A stretch of 44,598 nt of DNA from an uncultured Peptoniphilus sp. (GTDB taxonomy: Bacteria; Bacillota; Clostridia; Tissierellales; Peptoniphilaceae): contig NZ_CAMILN010000010.1 of the NCBI RefSeq assembly GCF_946222045.1, forward strand, positions 1 through 44,598, written 5' to 3'. The notes beneath the pieces were generated by a model, which saw only the letters and a program-made list of their open reading frames with translations, did no database searches and was not told where the DNA came from. A program made the translations under genes and the position numbers. Positions 16,006 to 25,033 of the stretch are shown here, piece by piece (the stretch's first letter is position 1; the number at the start of each line of letters is the position of its first letter).

Positions 16006-17115
16006 ATGAATAAGAAATTAACATCACTATCACTAGCAGGAGTAATGCTATTATCTACTGCAAGCCCAGTTTTCGCTGAAGCTACTGAAGCTATCAAAGA
16101 TGCTGACAACAAAACAGCTATTGAAAAAGTTGTTGAAAAAGGTAACAAAAAGCTAGAAGAAACTAAGGAAGCTGGCAAAAAAGTTAAAGAAGAAGCTAAA
16201 GAAAACATGGACAAGGCTGTAGAAAAAGTTGGCGAAAAAGCTGAAGCTGTAAAAGATGAAGCTAAAGAAACTGGCAAAGAAGTTAAAGAAGAAGCTAAAA
16301 AAGTAGAAGAAAAGGCTGAAGAAAAAGTTAAAGAAGTTAAAACTATTGACGTTAAGGCTACTAACCAAAAAGTTAAACTTGACGGAAAAGACGTTATTAT
16401 CTCTGGATACAACATTGATGGTTACAACTACTTCAAACTTAGAGACCTAGCTGCAGTTCTTAAAGACTCTCAAGCTAAGTTCGGCGTTAACTACAAGGAC
16501 GGAGTTGTTACTCTTACTAAGGCTGCTGACTACAAGGTTGTAGAATCTGACCAAAAACCAGTTAAGGCTGAATCTAAGGGTATGCTTACTAACGACAAGG
16601 TTCTAGTTGGAGACAAAACTCTTACTGCTACTGCTTACAAGATTGATGACCTTAACTACTACAAGTTAAGAGATCTTGGAAAAGAACTTGGATTTGGCGT
16701 TGGTTATGACGAAGCTACTAAATCTGTTCTTCTAACTTCTGTTGTAAATGAAAAAGAAGAAGTTAAGGAAGAAAAAGTTGCTCCAAAGCTTGAAGAAGTT
16801 AAAGAAGCTATCAACAAAGAATTAGCTAAAGAAAAAGAAGTTCGTGCTTCTGAAGAATACAAAAAAGCTACTGACGAAGTTAAAACTAACTACGAAAACG
16901 CTGTTGCAGCTGGCAAAAACATTGTAGCAGACAAAGATGCAACTCTTGAACAAGCTAACAACGAACTTAAGGCTCTAGTTGAAGCTGGAGAAAAAGTTGG
17001 TTTCAAGGCTGATGTTAAAGTAGAAGAAAAGAAAGAAGAAGTTAAAAAAGTTAAAGACGAAAAGAAAGACGACAAAAAAGAAGAAGTTAAAGAAACTGCT
17101 AAAGAAGCAAAATAA
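16006..17115 (+). CDS. Secreted Lys/Glu-rich coiled-coil protein with two stalk-domain repeats
   Basis: 369 residues from the ATG at 16006, chosen because TAGGAGG stands 7 nt upstream and a signal peptide ending PVFAE follows; an upstream in-frame ATG at 15964 has no site. Order: signal peptide (1-24), Lys/Glu/Ala-rich helical segment (about 30-105) with KEEAK-type repeats, two copper-amine-oxidase-N-like repeats (about 110-155 and 180-235; YNYFKLRDLAAVLK and LNYYKLRDLGKELG), a FIVAR-like helical region (about 255-330), and a highly charged tail. It probably sits at the wall or binds a polymer. No anchor motif is seen. Confidence 0.78.
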   Translation: MNKKLTSLSLAGVMLLSTASPVFAEATEAIKDADNKTAIEKVVEKGNKKLEETKEAGKKVKEEAKENMDKAVEKVGEKAEAVKDEAKETGKEVKEEAKKVEEKAEEKVKEVKTIDVKATNQKVKLDGKDVIISGYNIDGYNYFKLRDLAAVLKDSQAKFGVNYKDGVVTLTKAADYKVVESDQKPVKAESKGMLTNDKVLVGDKTLTATAYKIDDLNYYKLRDLGKELGFGVGYDEATKSVLLTSVVNEKEEVKEEKVAPKLEEVKEAINKELAKEKEVRASEEYKKATDEVKTNYENAVAAGKNIVADKDATLEQANNELKALVEAGEKVGFKADVKVEEKKEEVKKVKDEKKDDKKEEVKETAKEAK

Positions 17116-17130
17116 TTTAACTTAACTTTT

Positions 17131-17165
17131 AAAGACCATGGAAAAAATCCATGGTCTTTTTTTGA
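17131..17165 (+). terminator. Terminator after the coiled-coil stalk-domain gene
   Basis: AAAGACCATGG/CCATGGTCTTT with a 7-nt loop followed by T7. Confidence 0.95.
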
Positions 17166-17262
17166 TTTTATGAAGTTTTTTATGGATGCGAGGTTGTGTG
17201 TAGTTTTTAAATATGTGAAAAATTCTGTGTATGAAGCCTTCCTAATAGGATATTAACTATTA

Positions 17263-18078
17263 CTATTTGTCATTTATCTTCTCAACTGCCCAAGCTGCTT
17301 TTATTTCTTTTTTTATTTTATCGTACTGCCATCTATTTTTTGAATTATAAACAGAGTTTGGGTCGTTTAAAATAATTCTCCCCTCATTATCAAGCCCGCA
17401 TGCCAAAGCTATGTGTCCTGTGTCTGTAAAAATTCCTGGTTTGAAAGATAAAATTACAAGATTTCCCTTTTCAAGTTCACTCATCATTTCACTTTTCATG
17501 ATTCCGCGAACTCCTAAACCCTCTTTTATTAAATAATCTTCTATGAGATTCCATGAACTCATTCCCGCTTCAACATAACCATTTTTTTCTGCAAACTGTG
17601 CAATTTCTTTTGGACTTTTATTTATCCCGTAGCCACTTAAAGTCATGGAGAGAGTAGTTGGCATGCAAGCATTTGTGCCAATTAGTCCCCCTGCATATTT
17701 TTCGTAGCCCCAACGAGGATCAAATTGAAGATAAAATTTCACTGGATTATTTACATCAAAACTTTCACTCTTTTTAGCAAGTCTTTTGTCCTTCTTTAAG
17801 TATCCAAGAACAAAGCCCAAGGCTTCTTCTCTTTTTGCAGCAAGCTTTATCATATTGTCTGGCAAGTTATCAATGTTTTCGTATACAAATTCATAGCCCT
17901 CATCTTTTTTTGCCTTTTCCTTTATAATTTTTATTTTGTCTGACAAATCTTCGCCTCTTATAAAATTTTCACTGTTTTTTAAATTAATCTGGCTTAAAAT
18001 ATTTTTTCTTCCGTTAATAAATCCCCTTGCAAGAAAAATTATTAAAAAAATAATGACTGCTAATCTAATCTTTTTCAT
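17263..18078 (-). CDS. Exported C39-family-like cysteine peptidase (C39_2)
   Basis: 271 residues with an N-terminal membrane segment or signal (6-20). The C-terminal half (about 115-265) matches the peptidase C39_2 fold: LQFDPRWG, GTNACMPTTLSMTLSGYG with the likely nucleophile Cys138, and DTGHIALACG with His222, then LNDPNS. Such proteins are often wall- or membrane-linked and cleave peptides of unknown kind. It lies about 80 nt past folC on the same strand with a weak GGTGAT site. Confidence 0.8.
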   Translation of the reverse strand: MKKIRLAVIIFLIIFLARGFINGRKNILSQINLKNSENFIRGEDLSDKIKIIKEKAKKDEGYEFVYENIDNLPDNMIKLAAKREEALGFVLGYLKKDKRLAKKSESFDVNNPVKFYLQFDPRWGYEKYAGGLIGTNACMPTTLSMTLSGYGINKSPKEIAQFAEKNGYVEAGMSSWNLIEDYLIKEGLGVRGIMKSEMMSELEKGNLVILSFKPGIFTDTGHIALACGLDNEGRIILNDPNSVYNSKNRWQYDKIKKEIKAAWAVEKINDK

Positions 18079-18159
18079 ATTATCACCAAAAACATTGTAT
18101 AAAATTATTTTTAAAACTTTATTTCAAATTTCTTACATATTTTCTAAATTTTAAAATCT

Positions 18160-19458
18160 TTATATGGTGTAATCGTAATTTAAAATTTTTGACCTGGCTT
18201 CACTTACAAAGTAAAGAGAGCCTGTAATTAAAATCAAGTCGCCATCCTCATAAGTTTTTTTATAATAATCTAAGGCTTCATCAATGGTCATGACCTCACC
18301 CTTAAGTCCATAGTCACTTGCCTCACGACTTAGTTCTTCTGGGCTTGTCCCCCTCTTGTAGTCAAGGTTTACGAAGACAACTTCATCGGTGTAAGATGAA
18401 ATTTCTTCTAGCATCTTCTTGTGTTCCTTGTCAGCCAAGATTGACATAATGAGGTGGAGCTTTTTGAATTTAAAATTGTCTAAGGACTCAACCAATCTCT
18501 TGATCCCGTCAAAATTGTGGGCACCGTCTAAGATTATAAGTGGGTCTCTTGAGACAATTTCCATCCTCCCCTTCCAAGTTGAAGTTTTTATTCTCTTTTT
18601 AATGTCATCAAGAGAAATTTTTAAAATCCCCCTCTTGTTTAAGAGGTAAAGGGCATAAATTGCTCCTATGGCATTTTCGACTTGATAGTCGCCAATTTGC
18701 GTGAGTTGGAAGTCCTCTTCCTCCCCATCTAATTTTAATTTAAAGTCAATTCCCTTGAGATCAGAGCTTAAGATCTCGCTTTCAAGGTCCTTGGTATAGA
18801 AGAGTTCGGCAGATTTTTCTTTGGCTTCTTTTTCTATTACTCCAAGGATTTTTGGGTCCTTATTTGTCGTCACTACAAGGCCATCTTCTTGGATGATGCC
18901 AGCCTTGGCGTCTGCAATTTCTTCTATGGTATCCCCAAGGTATTCCATGTGGTCCATGGAAATTGACGTGATAATAGAAATTAATTTTTCACGACTTGTG
19001 AAGATATTTGTAGAGTCTGCTCGTCCACCCATGCCAACTTCAAGGATAGCAAGGTCCACCCCCTCCCTTTCAAAGTAAATTATTGCCATAATTGTCAAAA
19101 ATTCAAAGAGATTTAGGTCTCCGTATTCTTCTACAATGTCTTTTTCCTTTTCAATTATAAAGTCTCCAAGTTCTGCAAAGTCACCTTGAGAGATTTCTTT
19201 GTCCCCAATTTTTATCCTGTCGCAGTAGGTTATGAGGTGGGGAGAAACAAAGGACCCCACCTTGTAATCTTCTTTTAAGATATCCTTGATAAAGCTAACT
19301 GTAGATCCCTTGCCGTTAGTCCCAGCAATGTGGATGACCTTTAAATTCTTGTGGGGTGATCCAATGTTTTCTAAGAAGGCCTTGATCCTCACATTGCCCT
19401 TGGACTTGAACTTGCCAATCCTGGACTCAATATTTTTTACAACTTCTTGATATGTCAT
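18160..19458 (-). CDS. folC: Folylpolyglutamate synthase / dihydrofolate synthase
   Basis: 432 residues, full length. The P-loop HIAGTNGKGSTVSF (about 43-56), LEVGMGGRADSTNIF (about 140-154), SMDHMEYLGDT and ILDGAHN are Mur-ligase-family FolC signatures. It adds glutamate to dihydropteroate and/or folates in an ATP-dependent reaction in the cytoplasm. Its ATG overlaps the valS stop by 4 nt (ATGA), so it is translationally coupled to valS and shares the valS T-box control. Confidence 0.95.
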   Translation of the reverse strand: MTYQEVVKNIESRIGKFKSKGNVRIKAFLENIGSPHKNLKVIHIAGTNGKGSTVSFIKDILKEDYKVGSFVSPHLITYCDRIKIGDKEISQGDFAELGDFIIEKEKDIVEEYGDLNLFEFLTIMAIIYFEREGVDLAILEVGMGGRADSTNIFTSREKLISIITSISMDHMEYLGDTIEEIADAKAGIIQEDGLVVTTNKDPKILGVIEKEAKEKSAELFYTKDLESEILSSDLKGIDFKLKLDGEEEDFQLTQIGDYQVENAIGAIYALYLLNKRGILKISLDDIKKRIKTSTWKGRMEIVSRDPLIILDGAHNFDGIKRLVESLDNFKFKKLHLIMSILADKEHKKMLEEISSYTDEVVFVNLDYKRGTSPEELSREASDYGLKGEVMTIDEALDYYKKTYEDGDLILITGSLYFVSEARSKILNYDYTI

Positions 19459-22106
19459 AGGTTCTTTTCTACCTTTGCAATTTGTCCTTCAACTGTCTTT
19501 AGGATTTCTTCATACTTAGTTACTTTTGCCTTTTCTTCTTCAATAAGTTTTGCTGGTGCCTTTGAAACAAAGCCTTCATTTGCAAGCTTGCCCTTGGCCC
19601 TCTTTAGTTCGCCTTCAGCTTCCTTCTTGTCTTTTTGAAGTCTCTTTAGTTCCTTTTCAAAGTCCACAAGCTCCTTTAGTGGAAGTTGAATTTCTGCCTT
19701 GTCGAGAACTATGGCAATATTTTCTGAATTCTTCTTGCCTTCGTCATCTGTGATTTCTACAGAGTTTGAGTAGCCAAGATTTAGGAGAAGTCCCTTCATT
19801 TCTTCAAAGATTTCCCTAACTTCTTCGTCCTTAGTGTAAACTAGAGTATTTGATTTCTTTGAATTTTCTATATTCATTTCGCTTCTTGCATTTCTAATTT
19901 CACGAATGGCATTTTCAATATATTCTGTTGCCTTCTCTTCTTTTTCAAATACAAGGTCTTCATTATATTCTGGCCAAGCTGCAAGGATAAGTGCTTCCTT
20001 CCTGTTAGGTAGGGCTTGCCAAATTTCTTCTGTGATGTATGGCATAAATGGATGAAGAAGTTTTAAAATGTTTTCTAATACATATAATAAAACTTTCACT
20101 GTGTTTGTTTTTTCTTCCACATCGTCAGAATATAAGACTGGCTTTACAATTTCAATGTACCAGTCGCAGAAGTCAGACCAGATGAAGTCGTAGATGTCAT
20201 CTGCTGCAAGTCCAATTTCGTACTTGTCGATTTTTTCTGTAATTGATTTTATAACTTTTTGTAGTTTTGAAATTATCCACTTGTCTTGATAATGAAGCTT
20301 ATCTACATCAAAGTTGGAATCTTCGATTTCATCAGACATATTCATCATTAAGAATCTTGTTGCATTCCAAAGTTTGTTGGCAAAGTTTCTGTTTGCTTCA
20401 ACCCTCTTAGTGTAGAACCTCATGTCGTTGCCTGGAGTGTTGCCTGTTACAAGAGTAAATCTAAGGGCATCGGCACCGTAGTCTCTAATAATATCAAGTG
20501 GGTCGATTCCGTTGCCAAGAGATTTTGACATCTTTCTTCCTTGATCGTCTCTTACAAGTCCATTTAGGAACACGTCTTTAAATGGAAGCTTGCCAGTTTG
20601 TTCTAGGGCAGAGAATACCATTCTGATTACCCAGAAGAAGATTATGTCGTAGCCTGTTACAAGTACATTTGTTGGATAGAAGTATTCATACTCTGGAGTC
20701 TTTTCTGGCCAACCAAGAGTTGAGAAAGGCCAAAGAGCTGATGAAAACCAAGTGTCAAGTGTGTCTTGGTCTTGAGTATAAGTCTTGCCTTCGTGTCCCT
20801 TAGTGTTTGATGGGTCCTCTCTTGAGATTACAATTTCATCGTCTGTATCAGAATACCAAACTGGAAGTCTGTGACCCCACCACAATTGTCTTGAGATATT
20901 CCAGTCACGAATATTTTCTAGCCAATTTTCATAAACTTTTCCAAATCTTTCTGGAACAATGTTTAGGTTGCCCTTTCTGTATTCTTCAAGAGCTGGTTTA
21001 GCAAGTGGTTCCATCTTAACAAACCATTGCTTAGAAATTAATGGTTCAATAACTGTGTGACATCTTTCGCAGTGACCAACAGCGTTGTGGTGGTGCTTAT
21101 TGCCAAGGTAGAATCCAAGTTTTTCAAAGTCTTCTATGATTTTTTCTCTTGCTTCATATCTTTCCAAGCCTGCATAGGCGCCAGCATTTTCATTTAAATA
21201 TCCCTTGCCGTCCATAATTATATTTTGGCCAAGGTCGTGACGAGCACCAACTTCAAAGTCGTTAGGGTCGTGGGATGGAGTAATCTTTACTGCACCAGAA
21301 CCAAAGTCCATTTCAACATAATCATCAGCAATGATTGGAATTTTTTTGTTGTCCATTACTGGAATCATTACGTATTCGCCAATAAGGTCAGTGTATCTTT
21401 CGTCTTCAGGGTTTACTGCAATGGCAAGGTCTCCTGGGATAGTTTCAGGTCTTGTTGTTGCAATTTCAATTCCACCTTCCCTGTCTGCAAAAGGATACTT
21501 GAAGTACCAAATGTTTCCATCACTTTCTTCGTGTTCAACTTCTGCATCAGAGATTGAAGTTTCGCAAGATGGACACCAGTTGATGATCCTGTTGCCACGA
21601 TAGATAAGGCCCTTGTCATAAAGTTTTATAAAAACTTCTTCAACTGCATGGGAAAGATTGTCGTCAAGTGTAAAGCTTTGTCTTGACCAGTCACAAGAAA
21701 TTCCCAGCTTCTTAAGTTGGTTTACAATGTTGCCACCGTATTCGTGAGTCCAGTCCCAAGCGTGTTCTAAGAATTTTTCTCTTCCAATATCTTCCTTGTC
21801 TATGCCTTCATTCCTAAGTTTTTCTACAACTTTCGCTTCTGTGGAAATTGATGCATGGTCAGTCCCCGGTAACCAAAGTGCAGAGTAGCCCTGCATCCTC
21901 TTTGTCCTAATGAGAACGTCTTGGATTGTATTATTAAGGGCGTGACCCATGTGAAGGTTGCCTGTTACGTTTGGAGGTGGCATTACAATTGAGTAAGGTT
22001 TTTTGTTTTCGTCCACCTCTGCCCTAAAGTAATTATTTTCCATCCAATAGTCATAGATTTTTTCTTCAAAATCTTTTGGATCATAGGTTTTGTTTAATTC
22101 TTTCAT
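19455..22106 (-). CDS. valS: Valyl-tRNA synthetase
   Basis: 883 residues, the usual bacterial length. The class Ia HIGH signature is PNVTGNLHMGHAL (about 43-55) and the KMSKS loop is in GRKMSKSLGNG. An editing domain with TTRPETIPGDLAIAVNPED is present. The C-terminal ~70 residues (LKRLQKDKKEAEGEL...) form the ValS coiled coil that contacts tRNA. It charges tRNA-Val with valine. A T-box leader controls it, and folC overlaps its end. Confidence 0.97.
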   Translation of the reverse strand: MKELNKTYDPKDFEEKIYDYWMENNYFRAEVDENKKPYSIVMPPPNVTGNLHMGHALNNTIQDVLIRTKRMQGYSALWLPGTDHASISTEAKVVEKLRNEGIDKEDIGREKFLEHAWDWTHEYGGNIVNQLKKLGISCDWSRQSFTLDDNLSHAVEEVFIKLYDKGLIYRGNRIINWCPSCETSISDAEVEHEESDGNIWYFKYPFADREGGIEIATTRPETIPGDLAIAVNPEDERYTDLIGEYVMIPVMDNKKIPIIADDYVEMDFGSGAVKITPSHDPNDFEVGARHDLGQNIIMDGKGYLNENAGAYAGLERYEAREKIIEDFEKLGFYLGNKHHHNAVGHCERCHTVIEPLISKQWFVKMEPLAKPALEEYRKGNLNIVPERFGKVYENWLENIRDWNISRQLWWGHRLPVWYSDTDDEIVISREDPSNTKGHEGKTYTQDQDTLDTWFSSALWPFSTLGWPEKTPEYEYFYPTNVLVTGYDIIFFWVIRMVFSALEQTGKLPFKDVFLNGLVRDDQGRKMSKSLGNGIDPLDIIRDYGADALRFTLVTGNTPGNDMRFYTKRVEANRNFANKLWNATRFLMMNMSDEIEDSNFDVDKLHYQDKWIISKLQKVIKSITEKIDKYEIGLAADDIYDFIWSDFCDWYIEIVKPVLYSDDVEEKTNTVKVLLYVLENILKLLHPFMPYITEEIWQALPNRKEALILAAWPEYNEDLVFEKEEKATEYIENAIREIRNARSEMNIENSKKSNTLVYTKDEEVREIFEEMKGLLLNLGYSNSVEITDDEGKKNSENIAIVLDKAEIQLPLKELVDFEKELKRLQKDKKEAEGELKRAKGKLANEGFVSKAPAKLIEEEKAKVTKYEEILKTVEGQIAKVEKNL

Positions 22107-22162
22107 TTTTCCTCCTCATAATTTATATTTCTTGAATTTTTACAATTTTATAAAATTAAAAA

Positions 22163-22193
22163 TAAAAAAAGCGTCCTCCATCCCTAAGGACGA
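22163..22193 (-). terminator. T-box-controlled terminator before valS
   Basis: CGTCCTTAGGGATGGAGGACG followed by T7 on the minus strand, just 3' of the T-box motif. It is the default off structure, avoided when uncharged tRNA-Val stabilises the antiterminator. Confidence 0.92.
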
Positions 22194-22378
22194 AAGACGC
22201 GGTACCACCTTAATTTTTATTTTTCAATAAACACTCTTTAATCTTTAACGAGATAAGTCGTCTCTGGCTACTAGCTTCACCAAAGAAGCAAAAAAGCTAC
22301 AATTGTAAAGTTTATAAGGACTTCTCAGCAACCAGTCCCTCTCTATCTATAAATTTTTACAATCCTCTTTTTTATTGC
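22163..22378 (-). promoter_or_regulatory. T-box riboswitch of the valS-folC operon
   Basis: The T-box sequence AAGGTGGTACCGCG (22197-22211 region, minus strand) sits directly before the terminator. An AGAGAGGGACTGG stem I start with the AG-rich bulge and GCTGAGAAGTCC follow the family plan upstream. A GUA triplet (Val) occurs in the expected distal part of stem I, but I could not fix the specifier loop by eye. The leader begins only ~5 nt after the stop codon of the upstream gene, so its promoter must overlap that gene: TTGACA at 22395-22400 is encoded in the gene's last codons, with AATAAA 18 nt on as a weak -10. Confidence 0.9.
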
Positions 22379-22382
22379 TAAT

Positions 22383-23141
22383 TTATTTTTCTATTGTCAA
22401 ATTTTGTATAGGAGTGAGGTAACTTGTATAATCATTGTTTTCTACAACTTCTACTTGCTTTAAAAATATGATTACCTTATCGTACTTATCAATCCCACCA
22501 ATTTCTTCTCTTACATTTTGATGATCTTCTGGCTCTGAAGAATTTATTCTTACCTTTAGTTCTTTGATTTCTTTTCCATTTTCATCTTCAAATCCTAAGA
22601 TGTAAGTAGATTTCATTAAGCTTTTAACATTGGAATAGGTGTTAATATCTAAGACCAACTTGTCACCACTAAATCCCTTTGAGTTTATGACTGCTCCAAT
22701 TATTGTCGCATCTTCCATCTCGTAATTCTTTTCTGGGTCTTTAGCTTCACTTCCAAGGCCAAAAGCTCTTGCCGCATTATCATAATCTTTCTCAAGGTCA
22801 CTTTTTACTGATGAAGATTCAAAAATAAAATCCTTGATCCCTAAAAAATCAGAAGCTTGGAAGGTAAATTCAGAATCTGGATCCACCTTTGGATATAAGA
22901 CCCCGGAATCATCAGCTCCACCAATTATTCCAATAGCTGTAGCTTCCTCTTTGTCAGTCTTTTTATTTTTTTCTGTGTAGATCTGAGTAGGACCATCGGC
23001 TCCGCCAATTATCTCTGCATTGGGATTTTCTCTCTTAAGTCTTGCCTCGTTCATCTTGCCTTGAATGCCTGGATAGGCAACTGGATAGGCAAAATATCCT
23101 CCAAGAAGTATAACAGCAAGAACAATAATAATCTTTTTCAT
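22383..23141 (-). CDS. Membrane-anchored protein with IGGADGPT motif
   Basis: 252 residues with one N-terminal hydrophobic segment (4-24). Residues 45-52 read IGGADGPT, the signature otherwise seen in the beta subunit of sodium-pumping decarboxylases, and a degenerate copy IGGADDSG is at 73-80. The rest of the beta subunit is absent. The C-terminal ~150 residues look like a small beta-rich exported domain that I do not recognise. It probably faces outside. It lies 65 nt after trpS; the start follows a GGGGGG-rich ribosome site. Confidence 0.65.
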   Translation of the reverse strand: MKKIIIVLAVILLGGYFAYPVAYPGIQGKMNEARLKRENPNAEIIGGADGPTQIYTEKNKKTDKEEATAIGIIGGADDSGVLYPKVDPDSEFTFQASDFLGIKDFIFESSSVKSDLEKDYDNAARAFGLGSEAKDPEKNYEMEDATIIGAVINSKGFSGDKLVLDINTYSNVKSLMKSTYILGFEDENGKEIKELKVRINSSEPEDHQNVREEIGGIDKYDKVIIFLKQVEVVENNDYTSYLTPIQNLTIEK

Positions 23142-23205
23142 AAGGCACCCCCCTAATTAATATAAAAGATACCACAAAAAATCTTTGAAATCAATAAATA
23201 CTTGA

Positions 23206-24198
23206 TTATCTAGGGATAAATCCAACTTTTTTATAAACCTTTCTTAGTGTTTTGTTTGCAAGGTAAGATGCCTTTTCTGCACCTTCTTTGTAAACTGATT
23301 CAAGATAGGCCTTGTCAGATCTTATTTCTTTAAATCTTTCACGAAGTGGTCTTAGTCCTTCAACCACAACTTCTCCAAGGTCTTCCTTGAAGTCTCCGTA
23401 GCCAAGGTTTTCGTACTTCTTGACAATTTCTTCTGGGCTCATGCCTGAGAAAGAAGAGTGGATGTTAATAAGGTTCTTTAGGCCTGGTTGGTCATCAGAA
23501 TATCTAAATTCGCCAGATGAATCTGTGACAGCCCTCTTGATTTTCTTTCTTGTGTCGTCTTCTGAGTCAAGAATCAAGATGTAGCCATCCTTATTTGTGT
23601 CAGACTTAGACATCTTTGAAGAAGGATCCTTAAGTGACATGATCCTTGCCCCAACCTTTGGTGTCAAAATTTCTGGAATAGTGAAAGTTTCAGAATATCT
23701 GGAGTTAAATCTTTGTGCCAAGTCCCTTGTGAGTTCAATATGTTGCTTTTGGTCTTCTCCAACTGGTACATAAGAAGTGTTGTAAAGAAGAATGTCTGCT
23801 GCCATAAGGACAGGATAATTTAAAAGTCCTGCTTGGACATCAGTGTACTTGCTTGACTTGTCCTTAAATTGTGTCATCCTTTGAAGTTGTCCAAGGCCTG
23901 TCATTGTGTTTAAAACCCAACCCAGCTCAGCATGTTGTGGGACATGAGATTGGATATAAATAATTGACTTCTTTGGATCAAGGCCTGCCGCAAGGTAAAG
24001 GGCAAGGACATCAAGTGTGTTCTTCCTGAGGTCCTTTGGCTCTTGTGCCACAGTGATTGCGTGCATGTCTACGATACAGTATAGGCAGTTGTATTCATCT
24101 TGAAGGCCAATAAAGTTCTTTAAGGCCCCAATATAATTTCCAATAGTGAGAGACCCAGAAGGTTGGATCCCAGAGTAAACTATTTTTTTATCTTCCAT
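23206..24198 (-). CDS. trpS: Tryptophanyl-tRNA synthetase
   Basis: 330 residues, typical for bacterial TrpRS. PSGSLTIGNYIGAL (about 13-26) is the HIGH region and SSKMSKSD the KMSKS loop. It charges tRNA-Trp. It overlaps the end of the CPBP protease gene by 11 nt, so it is the third gene of a coupled run starting at the deaminase. No T-box or Trp leader precedes it. Confidence 0.97.
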   Translation of the reverse strand: MEDKKIVYSGIQPSGSLTIGNYIGALKNFIGLQDEYNCLYCIVDMHAITVAQEPKDLRKNTLDVLALYLAAGLDPKKSIIYIQSHVPQHAELGWVLNTMTGLGQLQRMTQFKDKSSKYTDVQAGLLNYPVLMAADILLYNTSYVPVGEDQKQHIELTRDLAQRFNSRYSETFTIPEILTPKVGARIMSLKDPSSKMSKSDTNKDGYILILDSEDDTRKKIKRAVTDSSGEFRYSDDQPGLKNLINIHSSFSGMSPEEIVKKYENLGYGDFKEDLGEVVVEGLRPLRERFKEIRSDKAYLESVYKEGAEKASYLANKTLRKVYKKVGFIPR

Positions 24199-25033
24199 TT
24201 TTATCTCTCTTTCTTTTTTCCAAATAAAATATAATTAAAATACTAATAATTTCAATAAAGGTCACGAGGATACTTCCCTCTGGCCCATAAGTTTTGTCGT
24301 ACAAGTTGTAATTTAAAATTTTAAAATTAAGTAAACTCTTGAATCCACTAAAACCACTAACATTTAGTCCATAGATCATTGCCATGGAAAAGTTCCAGCC
24401 TGCGTGGACTCCTGAGGTCAACATAATGTTGTCTGAGTAGAATAATAATTTCGCAAAAAATATACCCACTAAGATTGTGTTAAGGGTAGATAAAAATGTA
24501 ACTCCATTGTTTGCTAAGTGAAGTAATCCAAAAAATATTGATGGAGCATATATAGCTACATTTTTACCAAATTTATTTAACAAAGCTCTTGTAAGCATCC
24601 CTCTAACTAAAAGCTCTTCAGAACTTGACTGTATAAAGAATGCTACAAAATAAGCTATAAAAAATAAATTTAAATTTTCAAACACTATTCCCTTAAGCCT
24701 TAATCCTCTTAAAAAAACTGCAATTATTACAAAAACAGTAATTTGTAAAAATCCTATTAAGAGACCTATTCCAATATTTTTTAATAAATTATCTTTTTTA
24801 AAAAATAGAAAGCTAAAAGGTTTTTTTATAACGTACTTAGTTATTAAAAATGCACTTAAGAACTGTCCCGTAGTTCCAATTAGCATTACAAGATTGGCAT
24901 GTTCCCAGTTATGATAAAAATATGTTTTACCATATAAGAGTAGAGAAGCCAAAATCATAAATAAATAATTAAAAGCTACTACAGCAACTACTAAAATTAA
25001 TAATTTAAAAAAGTGTTTGAAAAAATTTTTCAT
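24188..25033 (-). CDS. CPBP family intramembrane metalloprotease (CAAX/Abi)
   Basis: 281 residues with about seven or eight hydrophobic segments. The three signature motifs are present: SSSEELLVRGML (EExxxR), IFFGLLHLANN (FxxxH) and SGVHAGWNFSM (HxxxN). Members are glutamate-type intramembrane proteases, some processing prenylated proteins or protecting against bacteriocins. Its ATG overlaps the deaminase stop by 4 nt and its end overlaps trpS, so all three are coupled. Substrate unknown. Confidence 0.9.
   Translation of the reverse strand: MKNFFKHFFKLLILVVAVVAFNYLFMILASLLLYGKTYFYHNWEHANLVMLIGTTGQFLSAFLITKYVIKKPFSFLFFKKDNLLKNIGIGLLIGFLQITVFVIIAVFLRGLRLKGIVFENLNLFFIAYFVAFFIQSSSEELLVRGMLTRALLNKFGKNVAIYAPSIFFGLLHLANNGVTFLSTLNTILVGIFFAKLLFYSDNIMLTSGVHAGWNFSMAMIYGLNVSGFSGFKSLLNFKILNYNLYDKTYGPEGSILVTFIEIISILIIFYLEKRKRDKNGR

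Noticed and set aside
24199..24260. T-box or Trp leader upstream of trpS
   Set aside because: trpS overlaps the preceding gene, and no GGTGG-type T-box sequence or terminator is found there.
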